Shown here: in pieces, positions 1 through 8,216 of the stretch
Layout: the number at the start of each line of letters is the position of its first letter
How positions within the stretch are numbered: position 1 is the stretch's first letter
Source: Streptosporangiales bacterium
Lineage (GTDB): Bacteria > Actinomycetota > Actinomycetes > Streptosporangiales > Streptosporangiaceae
Length of the DNA stretch: 37,082 nt
Reading direction: 5' to 3'
Assembly: GCA_009784565.1 (NCBI GenBank)
Contig: WRBL01000019.1
Location: 1 to 37,082 of the forward strand
The notes under the pieces: generated by a model
Databases searched by the model: none
Seen by the model: the letters and a program-made list of their open reading frames with translations, nothing else
What the model was told of the DNA's origin: nothing
Program-made: the position numbers and the translations under genes

Positions 1-3000
1 ACGGTGACGCCGCTGTCGTGGCGGAACTGGAACCCGGAGACCTGGCAGAAGAAGTGGCGGTACCGAAAGCGGTTCCCGCTCCCGGCGCAGGCGCGCGGGA
101 TGAGGGTGTTCCTCGACCTGGAGGGCGCGATGACCAGCGTCACCCCGGCGCTGAACGGCTATGAATTCGGCCGCCACGCCGGGGGCTACCTGCCCGCGCG
201 GTGGGAACTCACCGACCGCCTGGCCGCAGGGGAGAACACCCTCGACCTGACCCTCGACTCGGCGTTCACCATCAACGTGCCGCCGAACCGGCCCGCCCCG
301 CAGAATCCGCGGAGCATCGATTTCTGGCAGCCCGGCGGCGTCTACCGGGACGCCCGGCTCCGGGTCGTGCCGCAGGTGTTCGTGGACGACGTGTTCGCCC
401 GGCCCGAGAACGTGCTCGACGACTCCGCCCGGCGGCTGCGCGTCGAGTACACCCTGGACGCCGCCGTCGTCCCGGCCGGGCAGGTGTCCGTCACCGTCGG
501 CCTGCTCGACGGTTCCCGCACGGTCGCCTCGGCGAGCGCGCCCGTCACCCTCCGCCGGGCCGGGCGGGCGACCGGGGCGGTCACGCTCTCCCGGCTGGAG
601 GGCGTGACCCTGTGGGATACCGGGAACCCGAAGCTCTACACGACCGTGGTCACGCTGAAGGTCAACGGGGCCCCGCTGCACGACTACCGGGTCCGCACCG
701 GGTTCCGGGAAGCCCGCTTCACCTCCCGCGGGTTCTACCTCAACGGCAACAGACTCAAGCTCATCGGCCTCAACCGGCACCAGTTCTACCCGTTCGCCGG
801 GGCGGCGCTGCCGGCCCGGGTCCAGCGCCGCGACGCGCAGATCCTCCGCGACGACCTCGCCTGCAACGCGGTCCGCTGCTCGCACTACCCCCAGTCCGAG
901 GACTTCCTCGACGCCTGCGACGAGCTCGGCCTCCTGGTCTGGGACGAGATCCCCGGCTGGGGCTACCTCGGCGACTCCGCCTGGCGCGAGGCCGCCTACG
1001 CCGACCTGCGCGCCATGATCACCCGCGACCGCAACCACCCCTCCGTCGTCATCTGGGGCGCCATGCCCAACGAGGCCGGCCGCCACGACACCGCCTACCG
1101 CCGCTACAACCACCTCGCGCACTCCCTCGACCCGTCCCGGCCCACCGGCGGCGACGCGACGGACCGGGGGCCGGGCTTCCCGTTCGACGTGTTCGCCCGG
1201 CACGACTACACCAGCCGGACCGGGCCGGACGGGCTCCGCCAGGCCGCGCTCAAGCATCCCGGCGACTCGGCCGGGAAGCCGTACCTCGTCACCGAGGCCG
1301 TCGGCAGCCGATCCGGCCCGGCGCTCGCCTACCGCCGGACCGACCCGCAGCAGCTTCAGCAGGGCCTGGCCTCCGCGCACGCCGCGGTCCTGAACGACGC
1401 CTGGTCCGACCCCCGGTACTGCGGCGTGATCTCCTGGTCCGGCTTCGACTATCCGTCGGACGCGGTCTCCGCGTCCGTGCAGGGGGTGAAGTGCACCGGC
1501 GTCGCCGACCTGTTCCGCGTCCCCAAACCCGGGGCGGCCATCTACCGCGCCCAGGCCGATCCCGCCCGCCGGCCGGTCATCGAGCCGGCCTTCTACTGGC
1601 ACTTCGGCGACAGCTATCCCGTCACTATCCTCTCCGCCGCCATGGTCTGCTCCAACCTCGACCGGCTCGAGGCCTACGTCGGCGGAAAGCACTTCGCGAC
1701 GCTGACGCCCGACACCGCCGCCTACCCTCACCTCCCCCACGCCCCCTCCTTCGCCGACTTCACCGCCGTCGACGGCGCCGTCCGCCCCGACCTGCGGATT
1801 GACGGCTACCTCGGCGGCCGTCTCGCCGCCACCCGCCGTTTCTCCTCCGACACCTCCCGCGACCGGCTCGCCGTCGACCCCGACGACACCGCTCTGGTCG
1901 CCGACGGAACCGACGCCACCCGCGTGGAGATCCGCACCGCCGACGCCTACGGCAACACCCGCCCGTATGTCCCCGGCGACGTCACCGTCACCGTCACCGG
2001 GCCCGGCATCCTCCTGGGCGACAGCCCTCTCGCCCTCGCCGACGCCGGAGGCGCCGCCGCCGTCTGGATCCGCACCCTCCCTGGCCAGGCCGGTACCATC
2101 ACCGTCCGCGTCGCCCACCCTGCCCTCGGAACGGCGTCCGCCAGCCTCCGGGCCGCGGCTCCCCCCGGTCCGGAGGCATCCGCCGGCGGAGTCACCCTGT
2201 CCGCCGCGCGCTCCGGCTCCAGCGCGGCAGCGGTCATCGAGGCCGCGGCCGCCGGGACCTGGTATCCGTCGCTGGCCGCCGCGTTCAGCAACCGGGGCAT
2301 CACCGCCGCCGGCGACCCGTCGGCCGGCGACCTGGACGGCCGCGGCCACACCTACTCCGCCGAGGCACTCGCCGCCGAGGGCCTCACCCCCGGCGCGGCG
2401 GTCCGCACCGCCGACGGCCTGGAATACACCTGGCCCGACGTTCGCCCAGGCCAGCCCGACAACGCCCTGGGATCGGGACAGACCGTCGCCGTCGCCGGCC
2501 GGCCCGGCGCGACCCGGCTGGGGCTGCTCGCCGCCTGCACCCGGTTCGGGGGCTTCGGCACCCTGATCATCCGCTACGCCGACGGGACGTCGCAGTACCA
2601 GCAGGCCTACCTCAACGGATGGACGAACGGGGCGGCGTCCGAGGGGCCCGGCATGGAATTCGCCGTGGCCGCGGCCCTGGCGTCCTACAACACCCCGTCG
2701 GGAAACCTTCCGGCGAAGGCCTACGTGTACGCGGTCACCGTGCCGGTCGACCCCGGCCGCCGGGTCACCGCCGTCACGCTGCCCAACCGGTCCAGCACGG
2801 TAACCGGCGCGGCGAACGCGGCCCACATCTTCGCCGTCACCACCGGCACCCCGCACGAGTACCCGTCGCTGGCCGCCGCGTTCAACAACACCGGCATCAG
2901 CAACGACGCCCGCAGGGTCGCGGCCGGCTTCGACGGCCTCGGCAACAGCTACTCCCGCGAGGCCCTGGCCGCCGCCGGACTGCGCGCCGGCGCCCGCCTC

Positions 3001-3519
3001 ACCCGCGACGGCCTCCGCTTCACCTGGCCTGGCGGCCCCGCCGGGGAACCCGACAACGTCCTCGCCCTCGGCCAGACCATCCGGCTGTCCGGCACCGGGA
3101 CCCGCCTGGGTTTCCTCGGCGCCGCCAGCCCCGGCACTCGCGTCGGCACCGGCACCGTCCACTACGCCGACGGCGGCGCCAGCCAGTACACCTTCCGCCT
3201 CGACAACTACTTCGGGCGGCCCGGCCCCTCCAACCGCACCGCGGCCGTCATGCCCTACCTCAACTCCTCCGGGCTGTTCGGCCGCCGCCTGGTGACCGCT
3301 CGCGTATTCGCGGCCAGCGTCCGCATCGTGCCCGGCCGCGAGATCCGTGCCGTCACCCTCCCGCCCAACGGCGCCAGTCCCTCATCCGGCGAGATCGAGG
3401 GCCTTCACCTGTTCGCGGTCACGATCGGGTTAGCCCGCCGCAGCGGCCGGGTCAGGAACCGGGGCGCAGACGGGCCAGCACGGTGCGGAGGTCGCCGCCG
3501 TCGGAGTTCCACACGATGA
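1..3519 (+). CDS. Glycoside hydrolase family 2 protein (beta-galactosidase type), 5' end outside the window
   Basis: Hydrolyses a beta-linked glycoside; probably secreted, but the N-terminus lies outside the window so no signal peptide can be seen. The reading frame is open to base 1. Counting from the codon at base 4: jelly-roll sugar-binding domain about 10-150 (FWQPGGVYRDA), Ig-like domain about 170-235, TIM barrel about 240-480. The acid/base Glu is E357 in IWGAMPNEAG and the nucleophile is probably E431 in LVTEAVG. Ig-like C-terminal domains follow to about 720. Two homologous modules of about 195 residues end the protein (W753-G949 and E952-G1142; shared YPSLAAAF, FTWP, PDN, GQT, FAVT), similar to accessory modules on other actinobacterial glycosidases. 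The last 29 residues are Arg-rich, unlike the module, and overlap murJ; a frameshift near 3430 is likely and the natural stop may be TAG at 3431-3433. Exact substrate unknown. Confidence 0.88.
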   Translation, partial: TVTPLSWRNWNPETWQKKWRYRKRFPLPAQARGMRVFLDLEGAMTSVTPALNGYEFGRHAGGYLPARWELTDRLAAGENTLDLTLDSAFTINVPPNRPAPQNPRSIDFWQPGGVYRDARLRVVPQVFVDDVFARPENVLDDSARRLRVEYTLDAAVVPAGQVSVTVGLLDGSRTVASASAPVTLRRAGRATGAVTLSRLEGVTLWDTGNPKLYTTVVTLKVNGAPLHDYRVRTGFREARFTSRGFYLNGNRLKLIGLNRHQFYPFAGAALPARVQRRDAQILRDDLACNAVRCSHYPQSEDFLDACDELGLLVWDEIPGWGYLGDSAWREAAYADLRAMITRDRNHPSVVIWGAMPNEAGRHDTAYRRYNHLAHSLDPSRPTGGDATDRGPGFPFDVFARHDYTSRTGPDGLRQAALKHPGDSAGKPYLVTEAVGSRSGPALAYRRTDPQQLQQGLASAHAAVLNDAWSDPRYCGVISWSGFDYPSDAVSASVQGVKCTGVADLFRVPKPGAAIYRAQADPARRPVIEPAFYWHFGDSYPVTILSAAMVCSNLDRLEAYVGGKHFATLTPDTAAYPHLPHAPSFADFTAVDGAVRPDLRIDGYLGGRLAATRRFSSDTSRDRLAVDPDDTALVADGTDATRVEIRTADAYGNTRPYVPGDVTVTVTGPGILLGDSPLALADAGGAAAVWIRTLPGQAGTITVRVAHPALGTASASLRAAAPPGPEASAGGVTLSAARSGSSAAAVIEAAAAGTWYPSLAAAFSNRGITAAGDPSAGDLDGRGHTYSAEALAAEGLTPGAAVRTADGLEYTWPDVRPGQPDNALGSGQTVAVAGRPGATRLGLLAACTRFGGFGTLIIRYADGTSQYQQAYLNGWTNGAASEGPGMEFAVAAALASYNTPSGNLPAKAYVYAVTVPVDPGRRVTAVTLPNRSSTVTGAANAAHIFAVTTGTPHEYPSLAAAFNNTGISNDARRVAAGFDGLGNSYSREALAAAGLRAGARLTRDGLRFTWPGGPAGEPDNVLALGQTIRLSGTGTRLGFLGAASPGTRVGTGTVHYADGGASQYTFRLDNYFGRPGPSNRTAAVMPYLNSSGLFGRRLVTARVFAASVRIVPGREIRAVTLPPNGASPSSGEIEGLHLFAVTIGLARRSGRVRNRGADGPARCGGRRRRSSTR

Positions 3520-5128
3520 CGCCGAACACCGCCACGATCACGATGCACACCAGCGCGGACAGCCCGACGCTGACGGCGAAGCCGCCGGCGTTCAGCAGCG
3601 ACGCCGCGGCGGTGCCGGCCGCCGCCGCGGCCACGCAGCCCGCCAGGCCGGCCGCGCAGGCCCGGGTCGCGCCGGCCAGGGCCCGGGGGCCGCGGACCCG
3701 CCGCACCAGGATCAGGAGCGCCGCGCCCGCCACCGTCAGCCCGAACGAGGTACACGCGCCGAGGGCGGGGACCACCCAGTTCCGCGGCACGAGCGGGACC
3801 ACCGCCGCGTTGGCCGCGATCGACAGGACCCAGCCCAGGCTGACCGCGACCGCAGGAGCCCGGTTGCGGCCGTGCGCGTACAGCACCCGCGACAGGTTGG
3901 CCGACAGCCCGTAGCCGACCAGGCCCGGCGCGAACGCGGCCAGGGACGCGGCCAGCATCGCGGCCGACCGCGCCGAGTCGTCCTCGAACACGTGGGCCAG
4001 GGGCACCCGTGCGCCGATGAGAACGGCCGCGCCCAGCCAGGAGACGATCAGCACCGCCCGGGTGGACGCCGCGCTGGTGACCGCGAACGCGCCGTCGTCG
4101 GGCTCCGGGCCGGGCCCCGTGCCGGAGCGGGCTGACAGTTCCGGGAACGCGCTGGTGGCGATGGGCACGGCCAGGACCGCGTACGGGACCATGAACACCG
4201 CCCAGGCGAACCCGTAGATCACCAGGGTCCCGGCCGTCCCGTACCGGTTGGCCAGCACGATCACCACGGCGGTCGAGGCGTCCTGCGCGACGAGCGTGAG
4301 CAGGCCGGCCACCGCGAGCCGCCGGACCCGGACCGCCACCCCGGGCGGGAAGCGGAGCGCGGGCCGCAGCCGCAGGCGCAGCCGCCACGCGGGCACGGCC
4401 GCCGCGGCGACCATCGCCAGCACTCCCAGGGTGGTTCCCCCGGACAGCAGGTACTCGTCGGGCGCGGGCAGCGCCTGCAGCCGGTTCACGTACGCGCCGC
4501 CGGTCAGCCCGAACGCCGCGTACGTTCCCACGACGACCAGGCTGGACAGCAGCGGCGCGACGGCCGGGCCGCCGAACTTCCGGTGGGCCTGGAGGATCCC
4601 GTACAGCACGACCGCGACCCCGTACAGCAGCACCTGGGGCGCGAACACGATCAGCATCCGCCCGGCGATCCCGGTGATCTCGCCCTGGGCGCAGCCCGGG
4701 GCGCCGCCCAGCAGCGCCCCGGCGAGCGGGCGGGCGAGCAGCGCCAGCGCCGCGCTGACCGGGACCAGCAGCAGCACGGTCCACGTCAGCAGGGCCGACG
4801 CGATCTGGCTCGGCCGGGCGCCGCCGGCGTCGTCGTCTCCGCCGGGCCCGGTTCCGGCCGGGGCGGCGAGGACCGGCACCACGATCGCGGTGAGGGCTCC
4901 GCCCGCGGCGATGTTGTAGATGATGTTCGGCACCATGTTGGCCGTGGTGTAGGCGGTGCCGAGGCAGGTGGTGCCGACCGAATGGGCGAACACGACCTGC
5001 CGCCCGAACCCGACGAGCCGCGACGCGACGGTGATCACGCCGATCATCACGGCGGCACGGCCGATGGCCGACGGTCTCAGCCGGGGACGGCCGGGCCCCT
5101 CCCGGCGGGCCTGCTGCTGGGCGGTCAC
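3452..5128 (-). CDS. murJ: MurJ-family lipid II flippase (MOP/MVF superfamily)
   Basis: Polytopic membrane protein of 558 aa with about 14 hydrophobic segments. The N-terminal region around residues 25-80 (ITVASRLVGFGRQVVF, then NMVPNIIYNIAAGGAL) is the hallmark of the MurJ/MviN family, which moves lipid-linked peptidoglycan precursor across the inner membrane. It lacks the long C-terminal pseudokinase extension of mycobacterial MviN, so it is a shorter paralogue type; the essential MurJ may lie elsewhere in the genome. The start overlaps the stop of the upstream MraY-like gene by 4 bases, which makes it the last gene of the steA-steB-PNPT-murJ operon. It converges on the glycosidase gene; the two overlap only through that gene's suspicious tail. 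The substrate is assumed from the family. Confidence 0.85.
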   Translation of the reverse strand: MTAQQQARREGPGRPRLRPSAIGRAAVMIGVITVASRLVGFGRQVVFAHSVGTTCLGTAYTTANMVPNIIYNIAAGGALTAIVVPVLAAPAGTGPGGDDDAGGARPSQIASALLTWTVLLLVPVSAALALLARPLAGALLGGAPGCAQGEITGIAGRMLIVFAPQVLLYGVAVVLYGILQAHRKFGGPAVAPLLSSLVVVGTYAAFGLTGGAYVNRLQALPAPDEYLLSGGTTLGVLAMVAAAAVPAWRLRLRLRPALRFPPGVAVRVRRLAVAGLLTLVAQDASTAVVIVLANRYGTAGTLVIYGFAWAVFMVPYAVLAVPIATSAFPELSARSGTGPGPEPDDGAFAVTSAASTRAVLIVSWLGAAVLIGARVPLAHVFEDDSARSAAMLAASLAAFAPGLVGYGLSANLSRVLYAHGRNRAPAVAVSLGWVLSIAANAAVVPLVPRNWVVPALGACTSFGLTVAGAALLILVRRVRGPRALAGATRACAAGLAGCVAAAAAGTAAASLLNAGGFAVSVGLSALVCIVIVAVFGVIVWNSDGGDLRTVLARLRPGS

Positions 5129-5952
5129 GGCGCGGGCGCAGCCGGCTCCGCGGGCCGCCGGCCCAGCATGTCCACCCAGTTCAGCGCGGGCGTGGACGCG
5201 ATAACCCTGGTGAAGCTGATCTTCTCCGACGCCAGGGTGAGCCCGGTGATCCCCGCCAGCAGCCCGGCCCGCGCCGGGCGGGACAGCGCGGCGGCCGCGG
5301 CGCCGCCGAGCAGCGCGCCCAGGGCGTTGGCGCCGCAGTCTCCGAGCATCGCCCTTTCCCCCAGGTCGTCGGGGAGCAGGGCCGCCGCGGCCCCCAGCGC
5401 CGGGGCGGCGGCGGGGCCCGCGCCAACCGCGGCCAGCAGGGTCCCGGACACCCCGGCCACCTTGATCGCCCGCCCGGGCCGCAGGTCGAACAGGTTCAGC
5501 AGGTTCGCCGACCCGGCGATCAGCCCGGAATTGATCGCGACGTCCACCGGGTCGCCGCCCAGGGTCGCCGCGCTGGCCACGCCGGTCGCGCCGATTCCCA
5601 GGAGCTTCACGGCGCCGGTGGTGACCTCCCCGTGGAGCAGGGCGCCGAGGTGGCCGCGCAGGCCCCGGCGCTTCCCGGAGCCGGCCAGGTCGTCGAGGGC
5701 GCCGAAGGCGGCGGCGCCCGTTCCGGCGATGGCGAGCGGCACGGAGCCCGGGAGAAGGGACAGGCCCGCCAGGGCTCCCGCGGTGACCGCGGGCCCCTCG
5801 ACCAGGGTGACCGGCTCGCCGCGGTGGTTGGTCCGGGTCCAGTTCCCCTCGCCGCCGGGCGGGCGGCGGCGCAGCGCCGCGTACGCCAGGCGCGCCCCCG
5901 CCAGGGCGAGACCGCCGGCCGCGACGGCCCGGGAGGGTGGCTGCTGGATCAC
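5125..5952 (-). CDS. MraY/WecA-like (PNPT superfamily) membrane protein
   Basis: 275-aa hydrophobic protein of the polyprenyl-phosphate N-acetylhexosamine-1-phosphate transferase superfamily. Visible motifs are an Asp pair (GALDDLAG, D87-D88), NLLNLFDLRPGR (N150, N153, D156) and LGDCGANALG (G204-N209), matching metal and nucleotide-sugar site motifs of MraY/WecA. It is shorter than MraY (about 360 aa), and I do not see the His-rich cytoplasmic loop that defines MraY substrate choice, so the sugar substrate is open; it could also act as a non-catalytic partner. It overlaps steB upstream and murJ downstream by 4 bases each, so it is made together with a lipid II flippase-like protein and division-linked SteA/SteB. 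A role at the lipid-linked wall precursor step is inferred from that. Confidence 0.72.
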   Translation of the reverse strand: MIQQPPSRAVAAGGLALAGARLAYAALRRRPPGGEGNWTRTNHRGEPVTLVEGPAVTAGALAGLSLLPGSVPLAIAGTGAAAFGALDDLAGSGKRRGLRGHLGALLHGEVTTGAVKLLGIGATGVASAATLGGDPVDVAINSGLIAGSANLLNLFDLRPGRAIKVAGVSGTLLAAVGAGPAAAPALGAAAALLPDDLGERAMLGDCGANALGALLGGAAAAALSRPARAGLLAGITGLTLASEKISFTRVIASTPALNWVDMLGRRPAEPAAPAP

Positions 5953-6977
5953 CTGTTCGCCTTTCCCGTCTGGTCAGGGCGCGGCGAGGCGGTCGCCGTC
6001 GGGATCGGGGACGGCATCGGTTCCGGGCTCACCGCGGACGCACCCGACACACCGTAGCTGTTCGGCTTTCCGCCCGCCAGTTGGGCCGCGAGCGCCTGGA
6101 CCGCGGAAATCTGCCCGAGCGTACTGTCGGCGTTGTCCACGGTCGACGCGTGCGCCGCGGTGCTGCCCGCCCGGAGCACCGCGATCGAACTGCCCTCCTG
6201 AGCCGAGCCGGCGGTGCTTCCGACCGCCACCGTGGCCGCGCTCGCCGCCGCGAACTCCGGCACCGCCGCCAGCAGCACCTGGTTGGCCGGGTCGTTCTGG
6301 CCGCCGGGCGGCGGGGACGCCGGGGTCACGACGATCGCCAGCGCGGCCCGGTCGGCGGGCGAGCCGGAGACCGAGAGGTAGCCGCCCTGGCTGTAGGCGG
6401 ACAGCAGGGTCTGGGCGCTGGCGGCGCTGACCGCGCGCTTGCCGCCGTTCCCGGACTTCTTCAGGATGGCCGCCGCGATCAGCTGGGCCGCCTGCTGCTG
6501 GTAGGCGGTCTGCGGGGACGATCCCTGGGTGAGCGTGATCCCGTTGTCGCCGGCGATCGAGGTATTGATCGTGCCGAGGCTGGACTGGGTGGCGCCGCTG
6601 ATGTCGTTGAACTTCGGCTGCAGGGAGACCTGGCCGGTGACCGTGGCCCCCGCGGCGCCGGCCGCGCGCCGCACTCCGCTGACCACGCCGGACTCAGCGC
6701 CGGGCTCGGTGATGAGCACGACCCGCTGCCCGGACAGCCGGCCGGACAGCAGGGCGGGCTCGGCGGTCTGCAGGAACTGCTGCGCGGCCCCGGCCTGAGC
6801 CTGGTAGGTATCCCGCTCGTTGCTGGTGGCGTTCAGCTGGCTGCGCAGCGAGTCGCTGGTGGACTGCAGCACGTCGAGGGTGTGGCCCTGCAGCTCGGTG
6901 GAGCCGAGGACGATCCCGATCGCCAGCGCGAGGAACACGGCGACGATGGAGACCAGGTGATAGCGGAAATCAATCAT
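5949..6977 (-). CDS. mctB: SteB / MctB-family membrane protein (copper transporter family)
   Basis: 342 aa. The opening MIDFRYHLVSIVAVFLALAIGIVLGS is the characteristic N-terminal membrane anchor of the MctB family (mycobacterial Rv1698, annotated as a copper-resistance channel; Streptomyces SteB, a partner of SteA in sporulation septation). A coiled-coil-like segment follows at about 30-70 (LQSTSDSLRSQLNATSNERD), then an extracytoplasmic alpha/beta domain rich in Ala, Gly and Ser. It begins 4 bases inside the end of steA (ATGA overlap), so the two are translationally coupled, as in other actinobacteria. Whether it acts in copper export, division or both cannot be settled from sequence; metal ligands are not obvious. 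Confidence 0.85.
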   Translation of the reverse strand: MIDFRYHLVSIVAVFLALAIGIVLGSTELQGHTLDVLQSTSDSLRSQLNATSNERDTYQAQAGAAQQFLQTAEPALLSGRLSGQRVVLITEPGAESGVVSGVRRAAGAAGATVTGQVSLQPKFNDISGATQSSLGTINTSIAGDNGITLTQGSSPQTAYQQQAAQLIAAAILKKSGNGGKRAVSAASAQTLLSAYSQGGYLSVSGSPADRAALAIVVTPASPPPGGQNDPANQVLLAAVPEFAAASAATVAVGSTAGSAQEGSSIAVLRAGSTAAHASTVDNADSTLGQISAVQALAAQLAGGKPNSYGVSGASAVSPEPMPSPIPTATASPRPDQTGKANR

Positions 6978-8173
6978 CTGAACAATCCGGTGAACCAGTA
7001 GGCGAAACTATGCCAGGTGGCGCTGAAGTAGTCGCCGAGGATCGGGCCGGCGGGCGAGGACGCCACGGCCACGACCAGGGTGACGGCGGCGGCGAGCACG
7101 AGGATCAGCAGCGCCCAGGCGGAGATCCGGGAGTGGTAGAGCTGGTGGACGCCGCGGGCGTTGACCACCTTGGCGCCCACCCGCAGGTGGGTGAGGAACG
7201 TGCTGGCCATGCCCGGCCGGCCCTTGTCGAGGAACTCCTCCAGCGTCCAGTGGGTGCCGACCACCGCGATCAGGCTGGCCCCGCAGGCGTCGGCGAGCAG
7301 CAGCGCCACGTCCTCGCTGGTGCCCGGGGCCGGCAGCGGGACGGCGGACAGTCCGAGCGCCTCGACCCGTTCCTGCCCGGGCGCCTGCCCGTCCGGGTAG
7401 GCATGCACGACCAGCTCCGCCCCGGAGCGGAGCGCCTCGTCGGTGACTGAGTCCATGTCGCCGATGATCACCCGAGGCCGGTAGCCCGCCTCGATCAGCG
7501 CGTCGGCCCCGCCGTCGACCGCGACCAGGACCGGCTTGTACTCGCGGATGTAGGGACGCAGCGTGCGGAGATCCTCCCGGTACCGGTAGCCGCGCACCAC
7601 GACCAGGACGTGGCGGCCGTCCATCTTCGTGGCCATCTCGGGCACGTCGATGCCGTTGGTGAGCAGGTCCCGTTCCCGGCGGAGGAACTCCAGGGTGTTG
7701 GCCGCGAAGGAGTCGATCTGGGTGGCCACGCCCTGCTGGGCGGCCTCGAACGAGGTCCCGACCGTCTCCGCGGTCTGCGGGATGCCCTTGGCGATCGCCT
7801 GGCCGCCCGCGTCGTAGAGCACGCCTCCGTCCAGCCGGACCGGCTGCCCCTCGGTGACCCGGGCCAGCGCGTCCTGCCCGACGTCGTCCACCAGCGGAAT
7901 GCCGGAATCCAGGAGGATGTGCGGACCGAGGTTCGGGTACCGGCCGGTGAGCGACCTGGCCGCGTTGACCACCCCGGCGACCTTGCAGGCCCGCAGTTCG
8001 TCCGCGCTGACCCGGTCCAGGTCGGCGTGGTCGATGACCGCGATGTCGCCCGGGTTCAGCCGCTTGACCAGTGTCTTGGTCCGCTGGTCCACGCGGGCGA
8101 TGCCGACCACGCCGGACGGCGTGCCGGCCCGGCCTGGCCGGACGCGCGGAAACTTCACGAACGGTACCTTCAT
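6974..8173 (-). CDS. steA: SteA, TPK-fold cytokinetic protein
   Basis: Homologue of SteA (Streptomyces) and Rv1697 (M. tuberculosis). The conserved blocks GDIAVIDHADLDRVSA and SLTGRYPNLGPHILLDSG come first, then a thiamin-pyrophosphokinase-like segment (VAVDGGADALIEAGY, IIGDMDSVTDEALRSGAE, PGTSEDVALLLAD). One C-terminal membrane helix (WALLILVLAAAVTLVV) is followed by a short tail. I place the start at the ATG at 8173 (MKVPFVKFPRV, 399 aa). The longer frame to 8275 would run into the N-terminus of divergent selD and adds no family-like sequence. It leads the steA-steB-PNPT-murJ operon. In most actinobacteria recN lies directly upstream; here selD does, in the opposite direction. Confidence 0.9.
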   Translation of the reverse strand: MKVPFVKFPRVRPGRAGTPSGVVGIARVDQRTKTLVKRLNPGDIAVIDHADLDRVSADELRACKVAGVVNAARSLTGRYPNLGPHILLDSGIPLVDDVGQDALARVTEGQPVRLDGGVLYDAGGQAIAKGIPQTAETVGTSFEAAQQGVATQIDSFAANTLEFLRRERDLLTNGIDVPEMATKMDGRHVLVVVRGYRYREDLRTLRPYIREYKPVLVAVDGGADALIEAGYRPRVIIGDMDSVTDEALRSGAELVVHAYPDGQAPGQERVEALGLSAVPLPAPGTSEDVALLLADACGASLIAVVGTHWTLEEFLDKGRPGMASTFLTHLRVGAKVVNARGVHQLYHSRISAWALLILVLAAAVTLVVAVASSPAGPILGDYFSATWHSFAYWFTGLFR

Positions 8174-8216
8174 CTGCTCGGCATGCGGTTCCGGGCTTAG
8201 GGTGAGTGGCGTGACT

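Noticed and set aside
201..1802. Long open frame on the plus strand inside the glycosidase
   Set aside because: Its translation is Arg/Pro/Gly-rich with no family match; it is a shadow of the glycosidase frame in high-GC DNA.
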